A stretch of DNA of 64,000 nucleotides from Forficula auricularia (taxonomy: Eukaryota > Arthropoda > Insecta > Dermaptera > Forficulidae), in the NCBI GenBank assembly GCA_024734495.1, contig JALMQS010000075.1, forward strand, positions 7,753,493 to 7,817,492, in the 5' to 3' direction. Shown here piece by piece: positions 51,812 to 62,556 of this stretch (positions are counted from its first letter, which is position 1; each line of letters opens with the position of its first letter). The notes under the pieces were generated by a model. That model did no database searches, was not told the origin of the DNA, and saw only the letters and a program-made list of their open reading frames with translations. Made by a program: the position numbers and the translations under genes.

Positions 51812-52229
51812 TATTCACAAAAAGAAACAAAGAGGTTGTCCTCTGCTTGATGCAAATAAACATACACACATATATCGAAATTATATATCTGTATATATAT
51901 ATTATTTATTTGTTTGAGACTATAGTTTCGAATCTACCTGGCTATTCAGCTGAGAAAGAAGGAAAAAAATTATTCAAAAATTTCCAATATCCGCGCGATA
52001 CTGATCCCATGAAAAATAACATTTATAATTAAAAAGACTGATGATGAGGACCAAGCCTTCGAAACTATAGTCTCAAACAAATAAATAATATATATATATA
52101 CAGATGAATAATTTCGTTATATATGTGTGTATGTTTATTTGCATCAAGCAGAGGAGAACCTCTTTGTTTCTCTTTGTGAATCAACAACTCTGCTACTCTC
52201 GGCAAAACAAAAACAAAAACTTTTCAATT
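51812..52229. mobile_element. Family A fold-back element, left ribozyme truncated
   Basis: The left arm ATTCACAAAAAGAAACAAAG, AGGTTGTCCTCTGCTTGATG is mirrored by CATCAAGCAGAGGAGAACCT, CTTTGTTTCTCTTTGTGAAT, then the terminus AACTCTGCTACTCTCGGC to CTTTTCAATT. The left ribozyme stops after its GAAAC-TATA-GTC part (GACTATAGTTTCGAA at about 51917). The right ribozyme is complete. The copy at 61391-61743 shares the same internal deletion (TACCTGGCTATTCAGCTGAG), so one derives from the other or both from one source. Confidence 0.85.
52034..52075 (+). ncRNA. Hammerhead ribozyme, family A
   Basis: AAGA, core CTGATGA (52038-52044), extra T, stem II GAGGAC (52046-52051)-CAA-GCCTTC wait-free pairing with one G-T wobble and one A/C mismatch, GAAAC (52061-52065), TATA, GTC (52070-52072), TC. 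Stem I is GA/TC, an internal loop, then an AT-rich outer helix (ATTTAT with ATAAAT). Confidence 0.75.
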
Positions 52230-53979
52230 TAAAAATATTATTCCCAAAAAGTCGGTTAAAAACTACGTTTTATTGTTGTTCTAGAGAAATAATTAAGTAA
52301 AGTCAATGTTTTAATTTTTAACGTTAATTTGATAAAAAGTAATTTAATTTGTATTATACTTTATGAAAATATTATTCACCAGGTCTTTATCAGTATCGGT
52401 TGTACAAAATCTTAATTGGGCAATGAGTAAGTCTTCTTCACAAGTTTTCGATTTCATTCATCTCCGTGAGTTAATACCGAGAGATCGAAGACTTTGTTTG
52501 CAAATTTGATATAAATATTGACTAATTAACCTAGAGGGTTTCTAAAGCTGGGCAATTATCTTCCGTCTCGAACAGAAGCAATTTAGCTTATATTTATCTT
52601 TATCAGAAAATAGTAAATAGCATTAGAACAAAAACATCGAGCTAGACTTTTCACCGGAAATACACGTTTTGAGGTCCACTGAATCCGATAAAACTAATTT
52701 CAGCCCCTGGCCTGTTTGCCGGTAAATTTGTTTGTACTCTAAATTATCTATTTAAAAAAAATTCTTCAATTCAATTGTGAATATATAGGGCGATTCAAAA
52801 TTATTTTCGTGGTTTCCGTAGCCTATAATTTCCAAACCGCTTGAACAAAATTAAAGTGTAACCCAAAATGACCTTTCTAATGGGTATAAAATCGTTTAAA
52901 TTTTGTTTAAAAGATCAGTTTGACTTTTCTTGATGAACTAAACTAAAGCTCAAAATTATTACTGTAATCGAAATGGTGGATCTTCAGGAAAATGAAACTT
53001 CAAATCTAGCTTAGGCTGAAAATGCCAGAGCAAGTTTTGGTCAATTAACTATTATTACTTGTCGTAAGTACCAAGGTTTTCTCAAAACTAGTGTTTTTTT
53101 ATCTCACTATTTATTACAGATTAGTTAGTGAATAATAGAGTTAATTGCGTTTATATATTAAATCAAGTTCCTGATAAGGACAATAAAACTTTCGAAAAAT
53201 TAATTTGAATATTTTTTTGTTTCTGATATTTAATTATTTATAAAAGGTTTTTGAGAATAATAAATAAAAATATATGACTAGATCATTTGAGAAAATTTAA
53301 ACTAAAGATTGATGAGCAAAAGGAAAATCTTACGCACTAATTTTTAGTGGAAATTTATGTATAAATTATTTAATGCAAATTTCTATTAATACTTATAATT
53401 ACTTAAATTAAAATCAAAGAATGTTAAGTGGAAGTCAAATACTATTCATAATGATTATGATTTTACAATTATTATTATTATTTTTTTCATTGAGATTGAT
53501 GATTATGATATGCTATTTAGTTTTGAACCCGTATAATGTAGATATACAATTAATTTAATTTTCTATGAAAGCTATGATGTTTGTGTCTTTTATTTCCGGA
53601 GCCGTTATCAGGTGTTGATTAATGTCATGAGAATTAACAAAACTAGATAGATATTCAGTGGCTGAGAGTGAGAGCAACCCCATTTCCTAATCGAAATCCT
53701 CTTGTTTGTTTAATTCGCGTATTACGTCATTAAAGGATGGATTATGCGACCGATAATCGAAACATTTAATAGAAAATGAATTTGAATTTTGCTCTGCAAC
53801 TTGGCTCTTTAACAATTAAAGTAATTGCTCTATTAGTGGTACTTTTGAAGTAAATTTTCTTTTTGAGATTTAATTATGATTGGCATTTTGGGCTAAAAAT
53901 TACATAAAATAAATCGAAATTTATTTATATTAGATAGATTAAATTTTTTTTAATAAGAGCCCACTCATATATAGTATTT
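52230..53979. other. AT-rich unique sequence
   Basis: About 1.7 kb without gene or known repeat. Confidence 0.35.
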
Positions 53980-54070
53980 AGGGTTTAGAACCTCATATCT
54001 TCCAAAATACTTGAGATATCAAATTTGATTTGATTTTTCGTTGATAAGGAGAGAATGAGTGGTGTTGTAT
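53980..54070 (-). repeat. Interspersed repeat R3 fragment, inverted
   Basis: CCTCATATCTTCCAAAATAC, TTGAGATATCAAATTTGAT and CGTTGATAAGGAGAGAATGA are the reverse complement of blocks in 45555-45620 and 35765-35825. Confidence 0.55.
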
Positions 54071-54660
54071 AAATTGTATTTATTGGATTATTTTTTAAAT
54101 AAGTTTTAAAAAAAACTTTACTTATTAGATTGTTTAATGAAGCTACTCCTAAGTATTGGATTTTGTTAGGATATTCGAAATTTTATAAGCTAGTTTACTA
54201 AATCCAACAACCTGATTGGATGATATCGGCACGAAAAAAATAATCATGTAAATATTTTTCATCTCTGTCGTCTTCTATGACATTGTTTAAAATGCTCAGT
54301 TGCTGATAGTGATATTTTGGTAACAATTTAAGTTATACCCTAATAGCCTTCTTATAAATATCAAGAGATTGGCAAACTTGAATAGGTCTTGGCTTCTAAT
54401 TCTTTTTAAGATGATTCAATGTTAATTTTTGATTAAATAGGATAGGGTAAGTGAAAGCATTGTGGTACATACATGATATTTTTTTTTTTTTCAAAATCAC
54501 TTCTAATCTTGGATGGATTATCAAAACCCTACAGTTCTGATTTCATTTGAATTTTCTAAGATTGAATTTTTGAAATGAACATAGTACTAAAGCTAAATAA
54601 ACCCGTGTCGATAGAGATACAGCATCAGCAGCTCCAATGTGTAACCCGTTTTTATTTCTA
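54071..54660. other. AT-rich sequence
   Basis: Contains a poly(T) run at about 54480. No gene. Confidence 0.35.
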
Positions 54661-54759
54661 TTCTAAACCGATAGTACTTCTCGAATTTGAAATTTAAATA
54701 TTAAACAAGTTTGATTGTAGAATTCTTTTCTCATGATAAATGCACCAGGAGATGAAAAG

Positions 54760-55160
54760 GAAAGTTTCACCCTCTACCCCTTTCTTTTGTGAACCTTGGT
54801 GAAAGAGAAAAGCAATCGAGATGGAGAGGGGGGGACTTGAACCTGGAGCGTCACGTGCATCACTTGGATGCAAGTGGTCGCCGATTCTGCTCCCGATAGC
54901 CATGGTCATTTGAGGCTGTTGTTGATTGGCTGGGAGGCTGCTGGTCCAGCCAATCAATGTCCGCCCCCACTCTCAATCTCTTTTCTCGTTAGCATTCTGC
55001 ACTCCTTCCTTCCTGTTTCGTCGTGCACATGGCGATGTCAGTGTCTTGGTCCCTAGATTCGTTGTCATACGGTGTCAGTGTCTAGACAGACACCTGGAAC
55101 CTGGAGACGCCACCCTCCAAAGCAAGCAGCGTTGCTACCCCTCCGTCTAACCATCGTCAT
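54760..55160. promoter_or_regulatory. GC-rich island with inverted CCAAT-type sites
   Basis: The block TTGATTGGCTG (54922-54932) and CAGCCAATCAA (54947-54957) are perfect 11-bp inverted copies, each with a CCAAT/ATTGG core as bound by NF-Y. The surroundings are GC-richer (CACGTGCATCACTTGGATGC; GGTGTCAGTGTCTAGACAG). It may be a promoter or distal element. No exon could be defined. A B-box-like GGTTCAAGTCC on the minus strand at about 54835-54845 lacks a tRNA fold. Confidence 0.35.
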
Positions 55161-56690
55161 CTAATCTATTTATTCAAAACATTTCGATTAAACTTACAAC
55201 TCGGAAACTATCTCGATACCTGCGTGTATTATATTGAGAGCAAGAGAAGGGGTGTAAGATTGTATGATTTGGTATTCCGAGTACAAGTGTCTGTCTCCCC
55301 ATCCAAACTGTATAGTAATGTCTTCACAATTATACTCTCTCACTCAAAGTGAGTTTGGTGTCAACACTTTAGATAGGATTCTCTTGTTCTTGGTGGATAG
55401 GAAAGACTGACACTTTCCCCCATCGATTTTAATTAAAAATCTGCAAATTTTGGTGATTTGGCTATTTTTGTATACGAAGTTGGAAAGCTGAAACAAAGCG
55501 CAAAGATGAAATATGTATATTACATATTGTTGTGCAAAATATCAGTTTAATAACTACAACCATTCAAAAAGAGCTACCTGTAGCTATAACGCTTGAATTT
55601 TCATCAGGACCGCGTCATCAGCATGGCACACCAATTTCGATTGTTATAATTTTTGGGCTAGAATTTTTGACCACGATATATGAACTATATAACCAAGAGC
55701 CACGAAAATATAAAAATATTGAAATTATAACTATTTTATTTCATTGTAATATCTGTAGTATTGTCATTTATAAACGTTTTCATGTTGCTTTATGAGAGAC
55801 AAGGTTGCCTAATCTTTAGGCGTTTACACCAACTGATTCACGAAATAGTGATTCATTAAAAAGTTCCGATAAAGATTATATCGTCATCCTTTTGCAAAAA
55901 CGGCGAATGTGCAAATATCTGATTTTTCTAATACATTTTTCAATTTACTTTTTGACAAACTTTCTATGCCAGAAATACGATTGAGATAGAATGATTAAAT
56001 GAACTTCAAACTTAAGATCTCGATTTCACGAATGTATTAAGTATTATTGTATAGAAAATTTTCAAATAGCAATAACTCAAAAGAAGGTTTTTATACACTT
56101 ATGTTTTTGGTATAATGCTAACATTACGACAAAATGTTAAGATTTTTCATTGATTTTTGGACTAGACAGTTTGGTTAATATTTATGAAAATGATTTTATG
56201 TACCACTAATATTAATATCCTTTGGTTCTGGTTTAAATCAATAAGGCCATATTGGATTTTTTTTAATATTTACCAAAGTTATCAGTAAATGAATCCAGGG
56301 TGTTGAATCAAGGTCAGTAATTTTTAATGATTTCGTTTTGTGTTTGAAAATCTCTATTTGTACATATAATGGAGCTAAACAATAATCTTTGAATGCATTC
56401 GTGTATCCAAACATCTATCTGTCCTTTCTCTAGTATCTCTTATCTATTTATTATCGTCCATTTCCATGAGGTAGGTACTGCTAACATAAACAACATCGAA
56501 ATGCATAAATTATTTATAGGTGAAACGAAATGTTGTCGATCTTCATTTTTTACTAGAATAAATATTTTGATATTTTCATTTTTTTATCACTAACTCCATT
56601 TATGGAATAAATAAATAAATAAATTATGCATGGCGTTTATTTAGATTAGAAGGTTGCTTGTCTACTGGTGGGTCTTTTTTTCTTCAAGTG
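55161..56690. other. AT-rich sequence
   Basis: No gene or repeat recognised. A short (AAAT)n run lies at about 56607-56624. Confidence 0.35.
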
Positions 56691-56778
56691 AAAAGCCCGG
56701 TCCAATTGAAACCATTTGTTGTTGTTAGTTGAGCAACCGTAGTATAATACAACCAACAACCCAACAACCATCGACCAG

Positions 56779-56922
56779 ATGGCGGCTGAACAGTCGGGAA
56801 TTTGTTCACAGCGATTGGATTTTGCTGAAATTTTTCAACAAAAGTTTGTTCCAAATTCAATGGCAGGTGTGAATCGCTCACTCTGTCTCTTTCCTTCTTT
56901 TAGAGAAGGAATGTGCATATAA
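56779..56922 (+). CDS. Candidate short coding exon with good start context (47 codons), not recognised
   Basis: ATG 56779 in the context CCAGATGGCGG starts MAAEQSGICSQRLDFAEIFQ QKFVPNSMAG. A plausible donor follows (ATGGCAG|GTGTGA, GT at 56867), so only the first 29 codons may be coding. A strong pyrimidine acceptor (CTCTTTCCTTCTTTTAG) ends at 56903. The two sites are only 37 bp apart, too close for a typical intron, so they would belong to different splice forms. No family resemblance. Confidence 0.3.
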   Translation: MAAEQSGICSQRLDFAEIFQQKFVPNSMAGVNRSLCLFPSFREGMCI

Positions 56923-57290
56923 CGTAAATCGTTTCAAATGTTAAGTTGGTTTTCGAGTATTAAATGCTCATCGAGGTGGAGACGAAGAGTTGCCCGAGGG
57001 GGTGGTCGAGGAAAACGAGGTTAGTCGGCGCAATCCCGGAGGATCCTCCGGGGTCGTAAAGATCAACGACAGCCCCAAGGTAAATCCGAAAGGGAGAATG
57101 AGAGAGGGACCGTCCCGTCCCCTCATCCCCAGTGGATGGACATAGAGAAGAGACCCTCCGACCCCTCTATTAACGCTGTCAAATTGGCGTTTGAACAATT
57201 AACACGGATTACGGGGCAATTTAACGTTTCCTAAATAATCTACAACCTACTACCGTCTGCCGCCCCCGCAGGCTCTACGAATTCAATCAA
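56923..57290 (+). other. GC-rich island, candidate exon
   Basis: A plus frame from 56944 reads VGFRVLNAHRGGDEELPEGV VEENEV, then SRRNPGGSSGVVKINDSPK, to a stop near 57138. A possible donor CCCAAG|GTAAAT sits at about 57079. The acidic-then-basic composition is protein-like, but there is no recognisable domain. The minus frame here is also open, as in many GC-rich islands. Confidence 0.3.
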
Positions 57291-57575
57291 AATGGAGAAA
57301 AGGGCGCTAACACGGAAATTCAGTCAAGAATATATACCAAACACACAGTCACTATTTATTATTCTTATATTACAATTAAAATTGGATTGTTTTTAAATAA
57401 ATTGGTTACTCTGTTCAGATAGAATTATGTAGTTCTATCGAGTCAATTTTTTTGAAAGTTCGCCCACATACCTACATATTTGTAATATTTTATCAATTCC
57501 AGAAATTAATAGTCAATAATATTAACAAGAAATCTCATGTCATAAAAGATATACGTATAAGTCAAAGAGTATATA
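57291..57575. other. AT-rich sequence
   Basis: No feature recognised. Confidence 0.35.
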
Positions 57576-57860
57576 CTTAATTGAAAAGATTTTGTTTTGC
57601 AGAGTGTAGCAGAGTTGTTGATGATTCATAAAGAGATATCAATGTTGTCTTCTATTTGATGCAAATAAACATAACTATATATATAGTCCTTTTAATTATA
57701 AATATTTTATATGTTCAAATCTGGTTCAAATACCTGTTTGGATGTTTTTCGTTTTGTTGTACCATAATAGTATAAGCAGTACAAACTGATATCAACCATA
57801 TATGTTTGTTTGCGTGAAGCAGATGACAACCTAATTGATTTCTCTTTTATTGTATTTTCA
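57576..57860 (+). mobile_element. Family A derivative without hammerhead
   Basis: Starts TTAATTGAAAAGATTTTGTT, TTGCAGAGTGTAGCAGAGTT, TGATTCATAAAGAGATATCA, then TTTGATGCAAATAAACATAA. The right side has TTTGTTTGCGTGAAGCAGAT GACAACC. The centre lacks the ribozyme words. It is a diverged, internally deleted copy. Confidence 0.65.
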
Positions 57861-59860
57861 TTATCTAATACTTTTTCTTATAAGTGTTGCTGTTTGTCAA
57901 TCAAATCAAATGCAAATTTCAAAGACCGAAAAATAGAGTAAAAAATATATAAAGAAAAAATTTTAGTTTTTATTTTAAAAAAATGTCCTAAAAAAGTAGA
58001 AAATAAATTTGTCTCTACTATCCAACAAATGTGTAACCCAGATAACTAAAAATAAAAACGCGGGTCTTTTAAATTGAAATTGAATTAAAATAAGCGTACA
58101 CAGTTTTCCTTAAGGTTAAGTGACGTACTGAAGAAAAATGTATTTTCTATTTTTGAATGCCTTATAAAATACAAATCGTGTTTTATTTAATATTATCTAT
58201 GTTATCCTCTTAAATTTATATTAGTAGGTTGAATTGTTATGATAGTAGTTAATCGATGACCGGCATCAAAATATAGGTAATGATTTTAATAGCTAAAGTT
58301 AACCAGAATTAATACATTTTAATAAAGTAAAGATCAGTTAAAGGATTTGTGAACTTATCTAGTCACATTCTATTTTAATAGTAGTCGAAGAAGTCGTATA
58401 TATTTATTAGATATTTTTCCATATAAGTTTTTTAATTTTTTTTACCTTAAGGTGCAAAAATCTCAAAAACCTATTAGACGGAATCATTTATATTAAAAGG
58501 AGAATTTTGAATTTTTAAAAAGTTTTATGAGTGCCACAGAAGGAAGAGCAGCTATTTTCTAGAAGTAAGAGGCAAATTATTGGCTAGCTTTCCCTGAACT
58601 AATAGGACATAGCCCTTGTGTTTCAAGTAAACATAAAGGCCCTAGTATTTCCTTTTAGGCTTGCCTAATCACTATACTTCTGGATACAAGCAGCATGGCT
58701 GTAATTAGCCATCGGTACACAATGTCAGACTATAGAATGGTTTGTACCTCACATGCTATAATAACATTCCATGAAATTCTTTAAGTCTACACTTAAGTCG
58801 ACCAAAGATAGTTTCCAATCATGCACAAAATCTCTGGCCAGACATAATTTGTCGACGTGAGTCTACGTCAACTTGCAATCCAAGGAAGAACGGAAATCTC
58901 CAACTCCAAGAAATTAAGAGAGTTTACTAGAGCCGTATCTCCTATTTAATCATACGTTTTGAATTGTGTCCAGGTTGGCGAAAACCCTCAGCACAACCTC
59001 CTATTTGAGTCTGGACCGAAGGTGGGAAAAATTTTGTGGTGGTAAAATAGTGACTGGGCCTGAATAAAAAAAAAATGCCTTCTTTAAGGCTAATTCGGCT
59101 ACAAAAGAAATTTGCTAATTCTAAAAGAAGTCGGAAAAAATTGTGACATCCAAGAAATATATAGCTTCAATTCAATGAAAATGTCTTGAAGATATACCTA
59201 AATGCCAAATATTAGACAACAATGAAGTCAACTGTTATGACATGTGTAACTGGTTTCAAAGGATCCCCTAAGTTAGCAGTATGTGACGCGGTTTGTTTTG
59301 AGATGGATAACCCTTTTCAGATACTTTTAGCCTATGTTGTTGGTACGTTATAGTTTTCCCAATCTTCGTCGTGTTGTGTGTATACCATCGGAATCGATTA
59401 GAAAGACCTAAATAGAGGGTGTTACAATCCTTCTTCTCTAAAAACGGCACTGTAGTACTCTAAGAATAATTGGCATTTCCAGTTTTTGGTTTAAAGGGTA
59501 AATAATGTGTTTGTATAAAAATGAACTGGGTTGCCTGAACTCCATTGTTCATGGAAGCTCAGATCTAAATTGATCGAAGAAGTTCTAGTGAGCAATAATA
59601 ATGATTAAAGGATGAAAATATTAATGAGAAGTTTGGGAATTCGACTGAATAACAAACAACTATTTTCTTCAAATTTTTCAAGTCCTTAGCTTGTGAATAA
59701 AATTTTTATTTACTCTCTTTTTCTTCTTAAAACTAGGGAATAAAACTTTTAAATAGTTATCAGTGGAAATAGGTAGAAAGTGAAAGAGAGCAAATAGAAT
59801 AGGTTTTTCTTTTTTTTCTGATATACGTTATCCGGTGGACCCGAATAACTAGACAAGCAG
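57861..59860. other. Unique sequence, no gene recognised
   Basis: 58500-59450 is less AT-rich than the rest and non-repetitive, with all frames closed at short intervals. It could be an old, decayed element. The motif GTGTTACAATC recurs at 59420 and 60897. No supported feature. Confidence 0.3.
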
Positions 59861-60240
59861 CTGATCATCTGAGCCAACTGGCAACCGACAAGCAGCCATC
59901 CAGCCACCTTTGCACTTCTCAACGGGATTCATGGGCCATATTCGTTCTCCAGGCGGTCTGGAAGCGCCCGGTGCACGTATACCATGGGCAGATGGGCCCA
60001 GGTCAAAAATCTTGCCTTGCCCAAAAAAAAAAGAAAAACAAACAACGTCTCTTTGTACCTTGTTCTCTCTTTCCCTCACCGTCTTTCCTTTTCCGTTGGC
60101 TGCTTTCTTTCTTTCTTTCTTTCTTTATTTATTTCTTTTGCTCAGCTCGATCAGTTCGATACATCTTTATATGTCAATCTGAAAGATATTACGTTTGCTT
60201 TGAACAATATATACAGATATATATAATATATATATAAAGC
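59861..60240. other. GC-richer island followed by (TTTC)n
   Basis: CAACGGGATTCATGGGCCAT, CAGGCGGTCTGGAAGCGCC and GGGCAGATGGGCCCAGG stand out from AT-rich DNA. A TTTC microsatellite lies at about 60103-60127. No exon could be defined; it may be a conserved element. Confidence 0.25.
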
Positions 60241-61060
60241 AAGAGAGAAAGAGTAGTGAGAAAGGCAAGCCTTTATATTTGAAAACAGAACGTTTTCTAT
60301 TATTAACTTATATATACCTTTAAAAGAAAATATTAATAATATCTACGTATATAAAAAATAATTTTTCTTGTTTTTTGAAGTTTAAAAATCATGTATCAAT
60401 TTTTAACTTTTATATAGAAATTATTATTGAAAGTCATTGATTTTAATAAATAATTAAATATATTGAAGATAGTGCATCAATCTAAAGATTGAAGTATTCA
60501 GCTGTATTCCTTACAACTTAGCAAGATGCAGCTTAGAGATTCGATGATGGAAACAAAAAGAATATTTTATCCTGTTATTATACTTATATTGTGATTAAAC
60601 GAATTCCTGGATTTTTTAATAAAGCTCATATTATAATTTTTGGGGTTACTTTTAAGATTTGGTCTACGGCCTTGATACGTTGAAACCAGACGATTTCTTA
60701 GATCAAGGAAGCTAAGTTACTACAACATTTAACTTAAAATATGTTTGTTAGATGACAGACCATCTAGAAATATAGTTTAATTGAAAAGTTTTTGTTTTAG
60801 AAATATAGTATTCAAAGGCTTATTACAACCATCCTTATCTAATTCGTGATCATCGCTTAGTGATTGTTACGACACCTGAGGCATGTGATGAATAGTGTTA
60901 CAATCTCTATATTTTCTAAAAACATAGCGGATATATTGCTAAAGCCCGATTTACATTATTTTAGAAAGAAGGGGGAAATTTCATGAGTCTGATTGTAGTT
61001 GAAAATTCTTGAGGAGCTAGGCCTGAATATTTTTGGATTCGAAAAAGATGAATCAATATT
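60241..61060. other. AT-rich sequence
   Basis: A scrap of the family A terminus (TTAATTGAAAAGTTTTTGTTTTAG) lies at about 60778-60801. Otherwise no feature. Confidence 0.35.
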
Positions 61061-61390
61061 GTGTTTAAATATATTTAAAATTTTGAAGAAAAGTGGAAAA
61101 AATAAAGTCATAGAAACTTCCAATAGGCATATTTAGATCATAATTTTGTTACGGCATCTAAGTAACACAGATTCTGAGCTGAAGTTTCTAACCCCTTATT
61201 CGGAAATTTATCGTTTTTGAGATTTTACTCCAAGCATGCAGATATATCAATATTATCTCTCATCTTGTTGATTTCCAATATTCTACACTGAATATATGTA
61301 TGAATTTGATTACATATATTATACAAGCAAGGCTACATGCCTATGTTAACATTACCTATCTATTCAGCGAGCCATGTTAAGTCTGCCTGC
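61061..61390 (+). repeat. 330-bp direct repeat, left copy
   Basis: From GTGTTTAAATATATTTAAAA to AAGTCTGCCTGC it matches 61744-62075 with only a few differences near the A-tract and AAAGTC(AT/CTT)AG. The two copies bracket a family A element exactly. Confidence 0.95.
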
Positions 61391-61743
61391 ACAAACATAC
61401 ACACATATATCGAAATTATATATCTGTATATATATTATTTATTTGTTTGAGTCTATAGTTTCAATACTACCTGGCTATTCAGCTGAGAAAGAAGGAAAAA
61501 AATATTCAAAGTTTCCAATATCCGCGCGATACTGATCCCATGAAAAATAACATTTATAATTAAAAAAGACTGATGATGAGAGACCAAGCCTTCGAAACTA
61601 TAGTCTCAAACAAATAAACAATATATATATATACGATGAATAATTTCGTTATATATGTGTGTATGTTTATTTGCATCAAGCAGAGGAGAACCTCTTTGTT
61701 GTCTCTTTGTGAATCAACAACTCTGCTACTCTCGGCAAATATC
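61391..61743. mobile_element. Family A fold-back element between the duplicated flanks
   Basis: Begins ACAAACATACACACATATAT (the outermost left arm is missing) and ends CAACTCTGCTACTCTCGGC AAATATC. It shares the internal structure of 51812-52229, including TACCTGGCTATTCAGCTGAG. The left ribozyme is reduced to GACTC/TATAGTTTC scraps (GTTTGAGTCTATAGTTTCAA); the right one is at 61567-61608. Confidence 0.85.
61567..61608 (+). ncRNA. Hammerhead motif, family A
   Basis: AGA, core CTGATGA (61570-61576), T, stem II GAGAGAC-CAA-GCCTTC with one extra base and mismatches, GAAAC (61594-61598), TATA, GTC (61603-61605), TC. The core and cleavage triplet are perfect but stem II is weakened. Confidence 0.6.
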
Positions 61744-62075
61744 GTGTTTAAATATATTTAAAATTTTGAAGAAAAGTGGAAAAAAATAAAGTCCTTAGAA
61801 ACTTCCAATAGGCATATTTAGATCATAATTTTGTTACGGCATCTAAGTAACACAGATTCTGAGCTGAAGTTTCTAACCCCTTATTCGGAAATTTATCGTT
61901 TTTGAGATTTTACTCCAAGCATGCAGATATATCAATATTATCTCTCATCTTGTTGATTTCCAATATTCTACACTGAATATATGTATGAATTTGATTACAT
62001 ATATTATACAAGCAAGGCTACATGCCTATGTTAACATTACCTATCTATTCAGCGAGCCATGTTAAGTCTGCCTGC
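61744..62075 (+). repeat. 330-bp direct repeat, right copy
   Basis: Counterpart of 61061-61390. It ends GTTAAGTCTGCCTGC, after which the sequence becomes unique (TAATTTGCGATTTC). Confidence 0.95.
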
Positions 62076-62286
62076 TAATTTGCGATTTCAAATACAATGC
62101 CAGCATAAATAATGTCTGCGCATTCTCAAGTTTTGTTCATTTTAATAAAATTTTATCCTTTGATAGACTTTTGCATTTGAGTGCGAGTAAGAAATCTCCC
62201 AAACCAAACATTCATCTAATACAATAGCCAATCAACTTAAGACATACTAAATTATTTTATAGTGATTTCCTTCTCCCATTTAATTA
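62076..62286. other. AT-rich sequence
   Basis: No feature recognised. Confidence 0.4.
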
Positions 62287-62294
62287 TTTATTTG

Positions 62295-62548
62295 CAAGGG
62301 GTGAACCGCGACCTACTTCCACTTGTAGGGCTTCCAAATATTTCGCAAGCACTTCCAAATATTTCCAAGTACTTCCAAATATTTCCAAGTACTTCCAAAT
62401 ATTTCCAAGTACTTCCAAATATTTCCAAGTACTTCCAAATATTTCCAAGTACTTCCAAATATTTCCAACTAATTTCAAATATTGCCATGTACTTCCAAAA
62501 TACTTCCAAAGAGCTGTACACCTACTTCCAATCGCGGATCACCCCTCG
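62295..62548. mobile_element. hAT-type MITE, copy 4, expanded by an internal 20-bp satellite
   Basis: The ends CAAGGGGTGAACCGCGACC and CGCGGATCACCCCTCG, with a perfect 8-bp duplication TTTATTTG (62287-62294 and 62549-62556). At 254 bp it is about 90 bp longer than its relatives. The gain is the array at 62350-62470. Confidence 0.9.
62350..62470. repeat. 20-bp tandem repeat, about six units
   Basis: The unit ACTTCCAAATATTTCCAAGT repeats with almost no change and then degenerates (ACTAATTTCAAATATTGCC). The unit itself is two related 10-mers (ACTTCCAAAT, ATTTCCAAGT). The multiple of 20 is not a multiple of 3 alone, yet reading frames stay open on both strands, an artefact of the repeat. Confidence 0.95.
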
Positions 62549-62556
62549 TTTATTTG

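Noticed and set aside
54830..54900. B-box-like GGTTCAAGTCC suggesting a tRNA gene
   Set aside because: No acceptor, D or anticodon arms can be formed around it.
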